Positions 33,690-44,970 of a DNA stretch of 64,000 nt are shown here, one piece after another. The position numbers and the translations under genes were made by a program. Each line of letters starts with the position of its first letter. The stretch's first letter is position 1. The notes under the pieces are model-generated. The model ran no database searches, was not told the origin of the DNA, and saw only the letters and a list, made by a program, of their open reading frames with translations. This DNA comes from Cepaea nemoralis (Eukaryota; Mollusca; Gastropoda; Stylommatophora; Helicidae), in NCBI GenBank assembly GCA_014155875.1, contig JACEFZ010013563.1:1-64000 (forward strand). The letters are read 5' to 3'.

Positions 33690-35164
33690 ACATATGTTAC
33701 AGGTGTTCTTGTTGATGGTATTGAATGACTTCTAAGGGCATTCACTGATTTATTCTCACTTTCATTCTTGATGTCACAATGATTAATCTCTTCGATTTTT
33801 TCATCTGTAGATGTATCTACTAATGCTGCATTGGCCTGTTTCATCATCTTGTGGCCGTCGCAACGTCCGCTATAGTGGCCGTACTCAGAACAAAAGAAGC
33901 ATTTAAACGCTCTTCTATAGGCGTTTCTTTTGTTTCTTTGTTTTTCCACCATCATTTGGAGGTGATGTGAGTAGGTTGGTGCTTTGTCACATATAGCGTA
34001 CTGTTAATGAGTTAAGTGACAATATAGACACAGGACTGGCTTTGAGAATATAGAGCATTGTTTGAATTTGTTATCACTTGGTTTAGAGTATTTGGTGTGT
34101 GTGTGACAGCTGCTGTTTCATTCTGACTAGTGTTTAATTGAAAAATATCACGATTTGCTGTGAAATAAGCTCCACTTCTTGAATAGTCTTACAATCACTT
34201 TGTCTTAGAAATTTAGAGAAAGGAGTGGGCAATGTGTTCATAATCTTGTCGATTATTATTAGATCTTTTAGTTTATCATAGCTGTTTTTTGTCATCGCTG
34301 AGGTAATCCATTTAGTGCAAATATCTGGGACTGTAGACACGTATTCTATGAAAGTTTGGTTGGGTGTTGGTGACAATTTTGAAAACTGCAATTGATAACC
34401 TGCTGTGTCTAATGAAAATGTTGCAATATTCTATGTTTCAGATAGTCGTAATCTTTCCTCATGTCTTGTGGAATTGTTTCAATCACTTTTAAGGGCTCTA
34501 ATGCTAAGTTTCTCATAAAGATAAATGCCCAATCGACTTTTGGAATGCTATGATATGACATTAAACACTCAAAGTTTTCTAAATATGCACTTATGGAATC
34601 TCCGGAACAGAAAGGTTTGACTAAGCCTTTGTATTTGTTATATTTCTGCTCCTTCTTCTTTACTCCTTAATTTATTTACGGAAATTTTCATGTTGGAGTC
34701 AATTTCCATTTGTTTGACTTTTAATTGTGTTTGCGTTTCGATTTCCTTTTGTTTCAGAGCTGAATTCTATCTCTATTTCTTTGTTTCTGCATTTAATTGA
34801 GCTTGTTTGCTAGCAGCCTCGAGCTCCATTCTTTTATTTTCAGCTCCATTTGCATCTTTTTATCTTCAGCCTCCATTTGCATGCGCATCTTTTTATCTTT
34901 CAGCCTCCATTTGCATCTCTTTTATCTTCAGCCTCCATTTGCATCTTTTTTATCTTCAGCCTCCATTTGCATCTTTTTATTTTCAGCCTCCATTTGCATC
35001 TTTTATCTTCAGCCTCCATTTGCAGTCGTTTTTGTTCTCTTTCAGCTGCCTCTGTCTTCTCTCGCTATGTTTTCTGCATGCGTTTTTTGCGCCCATTCCG
35101 ACAGTGTATCTGCAGTATAGCCTAATTTAAGTCCTAACTCAATACACTGTTCCAGTGTTGACAT
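33690..35164 (-). pseudogene. Gypsy-G copy 2 gag with CCHC and coiled-coil repeats
   Basis: Start by homology with copy 1 at the minus-strand ATG 35164 (MSTLEQCIELGLKLGY). The coiled-coil part (35060-34680) contains seven or so near-identical ~25-bp units encoding QMEAEDKK-like peptides, but unit lengths differ and break the frame. The capsid-like part includes QTFIEYVSTVPDICTKWITS and PTPFSKFLRQSDCKTIQEVE. A good CCHC knuckle, CFFCSEYGHYSGRC, is at about 33875-33915. Several stops. Confidence 0.85.
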
Positions 35165-35778
35165 TTTGTAAATTTAGCTAAATTTAAATTTTTAGAAATT
35201 AAATCCCTTTGGAAACAAGTTTGGGTGTACAACAATTGGTTATGTCCCTTAATGTTTACATATACACTTTCTATAGAATAAATTCAAATGGACATGAAAT
35301 TTGCATGTACATATAATAAATTGAAATACATAGAAAAATGTTACATAAAGAAAAAAATGAGTATCGTTTAGAGATACAATAAGCATGAAACCTATGGGAC
35401 GTAATTGATTTCCTGGTTTCTTTGCTGTAGTGTTGTTGTTTGGATCTCCGGTTCTTTCGCTACTGCTGGAGAATAATTTACATGCACACAACTTTTCGCG
35501 GAACAATCTGTCGTTGGAATGAACAAGATTAGTATCTTGTCACAGTTATTGTCCAGTCATGTCAATGTTAAACTTTATAAACATGGTTTCTAAGTAACTT
35601 TTCTAGAGGGACTACGATAGTTTATGAAAAGATAAGAAGATAGTCGCTGTAAACTAGAGACTTAGTCGTGTATGAATGTTAATATATTTTAGTTGGCAAA
35701 ACCAAGATCTGTCGAGAAATTGAAGTAGAATTTAATCGTCTTGAGCTTGCCAAAACCGGCTTGAGCCCCCAAATAGCC

Positions 35779-36332
35779 TGTCAACGTCCTAAAGACCTAG
35801 GGAAATGAAACTCGGGTTCAGACAGGCAACAAACTCTATTCTAATACTTTCTGATATAATTTATTCACAGTAATCTGGCGAAGAATGGGTTTCACAGCCA
35901 GTTACATTATTTAGGATATCACAGGAGTTCATAACAAAGCAATCATACACATAACCATCTCAGCAAAACTCTCTATCAACTATCTTATAATCACCAATCC
36001 TTAAATAAACTTGGTTTCTATCTATCAAGTCCCCCTTAAGCTAAACCCTCCTTCGTCCTCGGTGTACAGTCGCCATCTGCCCTTCGACGTGTGTCGGGCT
36101 GACACAGGGTGTAACTCTCTTCGAGCTTCTCGTGGAAATGGTCCTGGCACGCTGTAGGCGGGTTCTACCTGTGCCCACGGAGCTGTAGGCAAACTGACCC
36201 ATCATTCTCGAAGGCTCGAGATTGTTCGAGCGTTCGAGTGGTTCCGTTTACTTACCTTATATTATCGTTATATCCCTTCTATAAATCCCTTCTAACTTTA
36301 TGTCCATACCTACTCTATGTGAGACCTTGACA
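35779..36332 (-). repeat. Gypsy-G copy 2 5' LTR
   Basis: 554 bp on the minus strand, TGTCAAGGTCTCACATAGAG to GACGTTGACA; homologous to both LTRs of copy 1 but clearly diverged, so a different subfamily or an older insertion. Confidence 0.9.
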
Positions 36333-36339
36333 GCCATGC

Positions 36340-37759
36340 ATTACATCCAAAGCTTTACGATCTAATAATAAAAATCTGCAGGACAGAAGAATTACCCATG
36401 ACTGGAAAGAGTCATTATTGATGCATATCTTTAAGAAAGGCGACAAGTTCCAATGTGAAAATTATAGAGGAATATCACTACTATCCACAAGCTATAAGAT
36501 ACTATCCGCGCTATTACTAAATAGACTAAAACCACATTCAGAAGACATATTAGGCGACAACCAGGCGTGTTTTAGACAAAACAAATCAACAATAGATCAG
36601 ATATTTATCTTGCGACAAAAAGCCAAGAAAAACTTGGGAATATGAAATAGATCTCCATAACATTTTTGTGGATTTTAAAAAGGCTTATGATAGTGTCCAT
36701 AGGAGTAGTCCATGTAATGCTATGCGGGAATTTCGAATACCAAGGATGTTAATCAACATGACCAGACTATGCATGGAAGATACTTATAATATAGTAACAT
36801 ATAAAGGCAGGAAATCAGACCATTTCCAAATAACATCTGGCTTGAAACATGGTGATGCACTATCGCCAATCCTTTTCAATCTGGCTCTAGAGAAAGTTGT
36901 AAGGAAGGGAAAGGAGAAATGTGCTATTGGAGGAACATCCAGACTGCTTGGTTATGCAGATGATATAGATATTATAGGGGAAAATGAACAAAAGACATTG
37001 GAAATATTGACTAACTTAAAGGGAAAAGCCCAACAGATGAGGCTGGTTATCAATCAGGATAAGACAGAATATATGGTAATTTCAAGAGAAGGAACGGCTA
37101 AAAACTCTGGCCACTTTCAAATAGATAATATGACCATTAAAATAATGGAAACATACAAATCCCTGGTTACAATCTTCAACTGCTCGAACATAATAAGTTA
37201 AGAAATACAAGCAAGAATCATCTCTGGAAATAAGATATACTATGCACTACAACATCTATTAAAATCAAAGGCGCTATCTCGTAACACCAAGATCACAATA
37301 TACAAAACACTGATCAGACCAGTTGTGCTGTGTGGCTCTGAAACCTGGAGTACAACTAAAGGAGACGAAGCCTTGTTACAAACCTTTGAGAACAAAGTCT
37401 TAAGACGCATCTTTGGACCCATTAGGGATACACAAATTGGAGAGTGGAAAAGAAGAAGTAACAAAGACATTTATGATCTGTTTATGTCCCCGGTAATCAC
37501 TGGTATCATGAAGGCTAATAGACTACAATGGCTGGGGCATATAGAAAGAATGGAAGATAATAGGGAAACAAAACTCGCTTACACTCAGGAAATAAATGAC
37601 CGTAGACCCCGAGGTAGACCAAGAAGACGGTGGAGAGATAATACATATACAGACCAACAAGCACTTGGAATCAACGACTGGCAAGAGAAGGTCAACCAGA
37701 GATACGAATGGAGACGGATTGTATCTGCAGCGAAGAACCTCAATGGTTCGGAATGCTGA
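36340..37759 (+). pseudogene. LINE-E ORF2: RT and C-terminal domain
   Basis: Blocks in order: CENYRGISLLSTSYKILSAL, QACFRQNKSTIDQIFILRQ, FVDFKKAYDSVHRSS (motif A), SGLKHGDALSPILFNLALEK (motif B, normally LRQGD), LLGYADDIDIIGEN (motif C intact), NQDKTEYMVISREG, then after a stop at 37199 CGSETWSTTKGDEALLQTFE, RRIFGPIRD, RLQWLGHIERMEDN and GRPRRRWRDN, ending NLNGSEC. Two breaks (near 36645 and 37200). The upstream endonuclease is missing. The element starts right beside the Gypsy-G LTR. Confidence 0.85.
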
Positions 37760-37784
37760 AGAAGAGGACTACAAGAAATAGTGT

Positions 37785-38037
37785 GTATTGACTATGCTTG
37801 GTTTCAAAAACGAGCAAACGGCAAAAACAATTTCAAGGGACATAACTTAAAGTAACATATAAGTGCTTTGAGATTTAAATAATTATAGTATTTCTCTTTA
37901 TCTTGTGTAAAGTTTTTATATAAATTACCAAATGTTGAATGCAGCATGAAAAACTGTATAACAATTTTAAGTAATCTTCTAAATGAATGATTATATTTTA
38001 CTAGTGGGAAATTGTTAGAAGCCATCTTTCTATCACT
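37785..38037 (+). repeat. FB left-arm fragment
   Basis: About 250 bp match the inner left arm of FB copy 1 (8245-8515): tcaagggacataacttaaag, atttaaataattatag, taatcttcta, gaagccatctttctat. It is joined abruptly at 38037 to hAT sequence. Confidence 0.8.
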
Positions 38038-39590
38038 CCTTAAAATTGGCTATAAAAAGTGTGAAACAAAATTTGATCAGATTCCTTTGTCTAATAATAC
38101 TATGGCCAGGCGTGTTGAACAATTAGTCAACGATGTTCATCGTCAAGTAGCAACACATATAAAAAATTAAAATTTTGTTCATTGGGAATGGATGAATCCA
38201 CTGACATTTCTGACACAGCTCAGGTCGCAGTTTTTGTTCGAGCAATAAACGATGATTTTTGAAGTCATTGAAGAACTTCTAGTACTAGAATCGATGCATG
38301 CAACTACCAAAGGGACTAATCTGTTTGAAAATCTGAAGTTGTGTGTAAGGAAAACCAACATTGAATGGACCAAATCGGACAGTGTATGCATCGACGCTGC
38401 TCTGACTTTGACGGGTAAAACCTCTGGATGTCTAGCATTATTGGAACAGATTCTTGGCTGCACTATATTAAAATATCAATGTATCATTCACCATGAAGCT
38501 CTAAATAAGGCACTGAACAGGCGACGGTTTCTATCAGACCAGAACGAGGAATATGGTGAGCAACTGTAACATTGTGATGTCAGATGGCAATCTAAATGGA
38601 AAGTTCTGTCACGTTTCTGAGCATTGAACGTCTCATTTACACTCTTTAAATGCGAGGATCCGGGGGGGGGGGGGGGGGGGACTATTCGTAAATTGGTGAG
38701 ATGACATTTCTTCATTTAAAATAAGGCTATGACTGTTTATCGGACAGCTGACTGAGAGACTTTAGAGGCGTTTCCAACTCTGAATACGCTTGTGGTGGAA
38801 AAGAAATGTGACTTGTTAAGCACAAATTAAAAGTTAAAAGTCTTTCTTTCAGTCAAGATTTCAAGAGTTCACAATAGAGGATGATAATGTTGCCATCTCC
38901 ATAAATCCTTTCGTGTTTCCTGATGCCAAGCTCTGTCAATTACAGCAAAACCTTCAGCACGAATTAATTGATTTGAAAGGGGGGCACGGGGTGTTTGAAA
39001 GGCAATTCTGCACTAAGATTTAAATTTCTGGAGCTGCCTGCTTCATCTTCAGCTGTTCATATGATTTCATTCTGGCGACTATTCCTTGTCGAACAATTTG
39101 AACACTATCGTTCATACGCCCAGAGATACGTTTGTCGTTTTGGTTCGACTTACAGATGCGAGCAGTCATTTTCCGCAATGGTCGTTATTAAAAAAGAAAA
39201 ACAAGCAACGTTCCAGACTCCCCGAATGTAACCTAGCTGCGCTTATGATTTTGGGCACGACAGATTTGTCTCCAGACATTTATAAACTTGCATCTAAACT
39301 TAAGTAACTTGTTATGAAGAACAGTTACAATTGTAAATTAATTACATTAATATCGGTTTTAGAAACTGATTAAAAATTTATTGTTAAATGAACGTTTGAT
39401 TTTAAACCAAAAAATGACTGAAGTGTAGTACTGACACCGACTGCCTTCAAAGTTTTAGAATTTTGTTGACGAAAGTTAAGAAAGGTAAGAATGATATTGC
39501 ACGACTTTTATAATGTTATAACTTTGTAGCCAGCTTAACTACCGAAAATAATAGATGTCGCCTTCTGCTTGAAAAGCTTGGGAACTACTG
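38038..39590 (+). pseudogene. hAT copy 3, 5'-deleted duplicate of hAT 2
   Basis: Colinear with hAT 2 from about 28168 to 29834 but missing blocks (for example the LSEINELPT segment) and with a G-run replacing part near 38655. Encodes LTGKTSGCLALLEQILGCTI and the same dimerisation end (DLSPDIYKLASKLK). It ends GGGAACTACTG at 39590, followed by atctagtggtatgtg exactly as after hAT 2, so this copy arose by duplication of the already inserted hAT, not by a new jump. Confidence 0.88.
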
Positions 39591-40867
39591 ATCTAGTGGT
39601 ATGTGTACACAATTACAAACGATCATCACACTCATATACAAACACAAACCAGACTTTATACTACTACAAGAAACAAACATATATTCAGAAACATTTGCAT
39701 AACAAATCACCATACAGCTCCATCTCAGACACTCGTGCTTTAGTTTAGCATACACAAAATCGGGTCCGGTACAGCCATACTGCAGACATCAGACAGGTGG
39801 GATATTATTAGAAGACACTATGTGAGTCAGGAACGGGTAGCTATTAATTTCCTGTGTAGTAATTGTCACGAAGTACTGTTGTACCTCTCTATATATCTCT
39901 CACTCTGTTCTGATATGATATGAGTTTAGGCGCTATAATGTGATAGATAGTACCTCGAGATCTGTGTGGCTCTGGGGTATGATCCTTGATCAGCTGAATG
40001 GCATGCGCCAATATGACTGCACACACACACGTACAGGACAGTATAACTGTAGTAACTCCAGAAACAACTCAGTAGACATGCTGATGGAGTGCACATTGAT
40101 GTATTAAACCACCGATGATATCGGATGACGGCTATGAGCGTCTGTGCAGATCCAGGCTTCAGTCTTTCACTCACATCTTCCACTCCCGTTCCTTAATCAT
40201 AAAACAACTCCCTCTCAGGTTAGAGTGTTGGGCACTAAGCTTGCTGCCTGCCACCCTGGTGTGATCATAAACTATGACTGCCTACCTTCAACAGAAGATT
40301 ACCACGATCGAGCTCCAACGGCCAATGTCGCCCGCCTGACCATTACTGGACTCATGCGCATCATTGTGAGAATAATACCTGTAGGTGATCGTGGCGTCAG
40401 TGAAGCTACGTGTATCAACTAACAATCGCTGGATGTAGACACTAGCAATCCCATGTGGAGACTGGTGAACTATGTGATGATAAAAGCGTGTAGTCTGTGT
40501 GTATGCTGGTGCAGGACAGCCCCGACATCCTAACGCTATGTCAGCTGGCTCAGAACTCCCCGAAACTTACGGTTAAATTGTCAAGCTACGCACTACAATG
40601 ACGTGTCACTTGTTTATTACAAGTGCCACAACGTGCGACGTTTATGAACTATTCTATTAATGTATCTTGATGCACCAACTCATCAAATTAATTATGTGCT
40701 ACTGTCATTTGCTATATGTCAGTAATGATGACCCTTTGTTGATTCCTTGGTGTTATGTTGGATTCAGTTGCGACGAGCCCTTCATGTCTGCCATGTCCCT
40801 TGATGGGGTGTTATTATTAAATGTGATGTCTAGAGGATATGTTGTGGCTGGTGCTGTGACTGTGACT
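39591..40867 (+). pseudogene. LINE-B copy 3 endonuclease fragment, split by a solo LTR
   Basis: 39591-39863 and 40722-40867 are colinear with 29835-30245: TLIYKHKPDFILLQETNIYS, then NDDPLLIPWCYVGFSCDEPF. Interrupted at gtaat by the solo LTR. Inactive. Confidence 0.8.
39864..40721. mobile_element. Solo LTR, 858 bp
   Basis: Starts TGTCACGAAG and ends TATGTCA (TG...CA), flanked by the exact 5-bp duplication gtaat (39859-39863 and 40722-40726). The duplicated locus at 30104 shows the empty site with a single gtaat. No coding potential. Not similar to the Gypsy-G LTRs, so another LTR family; orientation cannot be set. Confidence 0.85.
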
Positions 40868-40919
40868 ACTCTCTCTCTCTCTCACTCTCTCTCTCTCTCT
40901 GTCTCTCTGTCTGTCTGTC

Positions 40920-40988
<69 letters not shown>
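40868..40988 (+). repeat. (CT)n microsatellite, interrupted
   Basis: About 60 CT units with CA and GT interruptions in the first half and a pure second half; counterpart of 30246-30323. Confidence 0.98.
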
Positions 40989-40992
<4 letters not shown>

Positions 40993-41991
40993 CATTCGGC
41001 TTGCTCACAACGCCTACTTGCAGACGCTTAGATGTATTGGAAGAAACACGCTGCAGCCATCTTCCAACGGAAAGTAGTTTTTAGATGTGGCTGTTGGACT
41101 TCTGACCCAAAAACAATATATCCAGGCCTACCACAGGGATCACCATTATCTCTGGTGCTATTCAATGCCTACACTGTGAGAATCACCGGTGAGCAGATCA
41201 CAGGACCGGGTAGGACATTGTCGTATACCAACGATGTGTTAGTGTATCGTCAGGGCAAGGATAGAGATCGGGTTACTGTGAAACTACAAACAGAATTCAA
41301 TCGCATTAGTACGTGGTGTGTTGAAGCTGGTGCAACGGTCAACCCAACGAAGGCAGCAGTGACATGGTTCTCTTTGAACAAACATATTGTCAACACTCCA
41401 ACACCAAATGTACATCTGTGCTCATAGACTGTAGAAAGAACGCAGGCAATGAAATACCTGGGGATACGATTTGTCGAAGCCGTGTTTATACTGAGCACAT
41501 CGACCAGGTGATAATAAAGGCCAAGCGGAGTTTGCTGAGATGCGGGTGATGGCGGCGGCAAACTGTGAGCGGCGCCATTTATGTCTTCTATACGAGGGCC
41601 TGGTCATTTATGTTTTTGAGTATGCGATGACGAACCTGACTCTCAGCCATAAGCAGATGGAAAGAATTAAGAGGATACATAACGAAGCTAAGCGTATTAT
41701 ACACCCTAGAGATGTAGGGCGATGCGATACCTTCTTGATTTTCCAACCATGGGGGACAGAATACAGATCTGACGAGCATAGGCACATCTCAGAGTCAATG
41801 CAAACACACAACATCCACTGCACAGTGAAATTAAGAAGGTAAAGGGCAGTAGGTTAAAAAGAGAAAGGTCATGGATTGGTCGAGCTGAAGACATTCTTCA
41901 ACAGGTGTGTTCACTTGAGGACTTAGAACTTGGCAAGAAGTGCGTACAAGTGCCAACAGAGTTCTGTACGTCCTTTATAGTTTGCATCCAA

Positions 41992-43780
41992 GCATCTAAG
42001 CCATCCAGCAACTATCCAGCGGCAAGGCACCTGGTCCTGACTCCATCTCAGCAGAGATATACAAGGCAGGTGGGCCGGTCCTAACAGAGCAGCTTCACCA
42101 AGTCTTCACAAACATATGGATGAACGAGACCATGCCACAAGATTTTAAGGACGCGTCAATAGAACACCTTTACAAACGTAAAGGAAACCGCCAATCCTGT
42201 GACAACCACCGAGGCATCTCCTTGCTTTCAATTGCAGGGAAGATACTCGCCAGAATTCTTCTCAATCGCCTCACAGCCCATCTCGACCAAGGTCTTCTTC
42301 CTGAGAGTCAATGTGGCTTCAGAAAAGAACGTGGAACTGTTGACATGATTTTCGCTGCAAGGCAGCTGCAAGAGAAATGTCAGGAACAGAACTGCGAAAT
42401 GTTCTCCATTTTCATTGACCTTACCAAGGCTCTTGATACAGTCAGCAGAGAAGGACTGTGGAAGATTATGGCAAAATATGGCTGTCCACGAAAGTTTGTC
42501 CAAATAGTGCGGCTATTTCATGACGGCATGCAGGCAAGAGTACAGGAAAATGGTGCACTGGCTGAACCCTTTCCTGTCACCAATGGAGTGAAGCAAGGAT
42601 GTGTCCTGGCACCAACACTGTTCAGCCTCATGTTTTCAGCCATGTTGATGAATGCCTTCGAGAACGACGACATTGGAATAGACATCAACTACCGTATGGA
42701 TGGAAAGTTATTCAATCTCAGAAGGTTGAAAGCTAAAACCAAAATTAACAGCGGCACCGTCAGAGAGCTCCTGTTTGCTGATGATTGCGCTCTATACGCC
42801 AACTCAGAGGCGGACATGCAACATAATGTTTCAGCTTTCTCACATGCCTGTGCCAACTTTGGGCTCAATATCAACTTGGAGAAGACTATAGTTATGTACC
42901 AGCCAGCTCCAGGGAATAATCACATTGTGCCGAATATCAAAGTGAATGATCATAGACTAAGTGTTGTGGACAAATTCACCTATCTTGGCAGCACCGTGTC
43001 ACAAGCTGCCACAATCGATGACGAAGTTAATGCAAGAATCTCCAAGGCCAGTGCAGCCTTTGGCACACTGTACAAGAATGTATGGGACAGAACTGGAATA
43101 CGCCTGCAAACAAAGCTAAAAGTCTACAAAGCAGTTGTATTATCCACACTGCTATATGCTTGTGAAACCTGGACTGTTTATCAGCGACACGCTAGGAAAT
43201 TAAACCACTTCCATACAGTCTGCCTAAGGAAGCTACTGAAGATTAAATGGCAAGACAAGATTCCAGACACTGAAGTCCTAGAAAGAGCATCCATGCCCAG
43301 TATCCACACTCTACTGATGAAGAATCAGATTCGCTGGGCTGGTCACTTGACTCGCATGCCAGATCACAGGCTCCCTAAACGAATTTTTTACAGCGAACTG
43401 CGTTGTGGTAAACGCTCACAAGGTGGCCAGAGGAAACGTTTTAAAGACACTGAAAATTTCACTGAATGCTTTTGGAATTCATCATGACACCTGGGAGGCT
43501 GCAGCCAGAGACCGAAATTCGTGGCGTGCATCATTGCGCAAAGGTGCAGTCATATGTGAGGCAACCAGGACTGCAAGAGCTGTGAAGAAAAGGCAGGACA
43601 GAAAAACCACTGCAGGAAATCCTCCTCCAGAGACGTCAAGCATTCTTTGCCCACATTGTCAAAGAACATTTCGAGCCAAAATAGGCCTTATCAGCCATCT
43701 TAGAACCCACGGCTCCACACCTTCAACCCCACTGGATGAAATAAATGGTCATCTTCATTCTTGATGGACAAACAACAACA
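41992..43780 (+). mobile_element. LINE-D copy 2 with 16-bp TSD
   Basis: 5'-truncated element starting GCATCTAAGCCATCCAGC and ending ATGGACAAACAACAACA. An exact 16-bp duplication tatagtttgcatccaa lies at 41976-41991 and 43781-43796, in the LINE-C coding region. Confidence 0.95.
42004..43764 (+). pseudogene. LINE-D ORF2 fragment, one frameshift
   Basis: Reads SGKAPGPDSISAEIYKAGGP (RT entry), then HLYKRKGNRQSCDNHRGISL, FIDLTKALDTVSREGLW, NGVKQGCVLAPTLFSLMFSA, LLFADDCALYA and the same C-terminal domain as copy 1. It extends about 135 bp further 5' than copy 1. A 2-bp deletion near 43452 (KRFKDT, then ENFTEC instead of LKISLN) shifts the frame, which continues as LKISLNAFGIHHDTWEAAAR and the C2H2 finger CPHCQRTFRAKIGLISHLRT-H. 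Otherwise almost every residue equals copy 1. RT catalytic residues intact. Confidence 0.92.
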
Positions 43781-44308
43781 TATAGTTTGCATCCAACTAG
43801 ACAGACAATACAGACCCCCCAAAAAAAATCCGGCTGCTGTGCGGGAGGAAGTACAGGCTTTTATCTTCAAAAATTCTTTAGAGGATGATACTGTCATTTA
43901 CACAGTTGGATCGGTCGTTCGACGAGTGAGAAGTTTATGGACCTTTACGGCTCAAGCTTGAGGGAGAATTATGAAGTAAGATATTGGTGATTATGCCTTG
44001 ACAACAACTAATCTGACTATGTAAGTCATGGCAGTAAGTAAAGCAATTACATGGCTCGGGACACAGACCTTCTCTCGGGCATGTTTCCCTAGTGACTCAA
44101 TGAGTAAGCTCAGGAAGATAGCGATGGGGTGGGCCCGAAGACAGTGGTTGGCGTCTACGAGGCGGTCACGGCTGGCAAAGATTAGTTTCATTTTCATGCC
44201 GGAGCATGCGGGTGTCCAAGAAAATGAGCAGGTTGACATACTTGCAGGTAAGCTACTTTACAGGGAGGACGAGCCATGGACCAGGCTGACATACTGAATG
44301 CTCTACGA

Positions 44309-44714
44309 CAGTGGTTCAGTGGTTCTCAACCGGTGGGAAATTCCCTCCCACCCCCGGGAGGGGGGAATTTTAGGGTTTCTTCCGTTGGGGGGGGGGGGGG
44401 GGGGGTTAAGATTATTTCAAGATCGCGTTAATACAAGAACCGATTACTTGATATTGTTTTTCCCTTCATACTTTGCGGTTCTGTACGTCTCACCCTTCTG
44501 GAATTCATTTTATAACGTAAGTAGACCAGCAAATCACGTTTTATTAGACGTATAGACTTGTTCTAGGATGTGCTATTATATTTAGCTTCTATTATTACGT
44601 ATATTGTGTAGGGGCGGGGGGATTTTTAAGGAGGAAATACGAAAGGGGGAGGATGACGTTCTGAAAATATGGTGAAGGGGGGCACGGGTTAACAAAAAAG
44701 GTTGAGAACCACTG
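44309..44714. mobile_element. Non-autonomous hAT (MITE), 406 bp
   Basis: Ends CAGTGGTTCAGTGGTTCTCA and, on the other strand, CAGTGGTTCTCAACC: hAT TIRs, with the first eight bases duplicated at the left. An exact 8-bp duplication ctctacga flanks it (44301-44308 and 44715-44722). No coding region; contains G-runs near 44390. It interrupts the LINE-C C-terminus, which reads through when removed. Confidence 0.93.
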
Positions 44715-44970
44715 CTCTACGAGAAGTAAGTCGTTGGCAGGAACCAAGTGATGACTGTGAATCTACATCCATGGTCAGACTGCGAGAACAGCAAGTTAAA
44801 AGAGGTGTGGCCAAACAAGAACACTATGCAGGAACCAAAGAAGATTAATAAACCAACACAGAACTGTTGTCGTGAACCGCTACACGCTGCGGAATTTACT
44901 GAGGAGGGGATCTAAATGGTTCGATGTGCAATGAGGATGATCTGTCGACTAACTAACTAACTAACACGGT

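Larger units (their letters stand above)
30600..36332 (-). mobile_element. Gypsy-G copy 2, Gag-PR-IN-RT order, 3' end lost
   Basis: On the minus strand: 5' LTR (36332-35779), PBS-like TGGGGGCTCAAGCCGG, leader, gag (35164 to about 33700), protease (33677-33270), integrase (about 33000-31740), an acidic linker, then RT (31240-30600). RT breaks off before RNase H at the joint with LINE-E, and there is no 3' LTR. IN upstream of RT in an element whose IN and RT are both of Ty3/Gypsy type is the arrangement described for the Gmr1 group. No target-site duplication can be tested. Confidence 0.9.
40990..44970 (+). mobile_element. LINE-C copy 2, split by LINE-D and a MITE
   Basis: Pieces 40990-41991, 43797-44308 and 44723 to about 44970. 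RT part: YPGLPQGSPLSLVLFNAYTV, LSYTNDVLVYRQGKDRDRVT (FADD decayed to YTND), NPTKAAVTWFSLNKHIV, then frameshifts. RNase H part: YTVGSVVRRVRS (first Asp lost), MAVSKAITWL, SDSMSKLRKI, MPEHAGVQENEQVDILAG. C-terminus: MVRLREQQVKRGVAKQEHYA. The 3' tail is (ACTA)n at 44946-44965. More decayed than copy 1 and diverged from it. Confidence 0.82.

Noticed and set aside
34797..35130. Ser/Phe/Leu-rich open frames on the plus strand
   Set aside because: These are antisense readings of the repetitive Gag coiled-coil region of Gypsy-G copy 2.
40817..41008. Arg-Glu repeat protein on the minus strand
   Set aside because: Pure translation of the (CT)n/(GA)n microsatellite; likewise the Ser-Leu frames at 30250 and 60720-61017 and the Tyr-Ile frames at 26433-26590.
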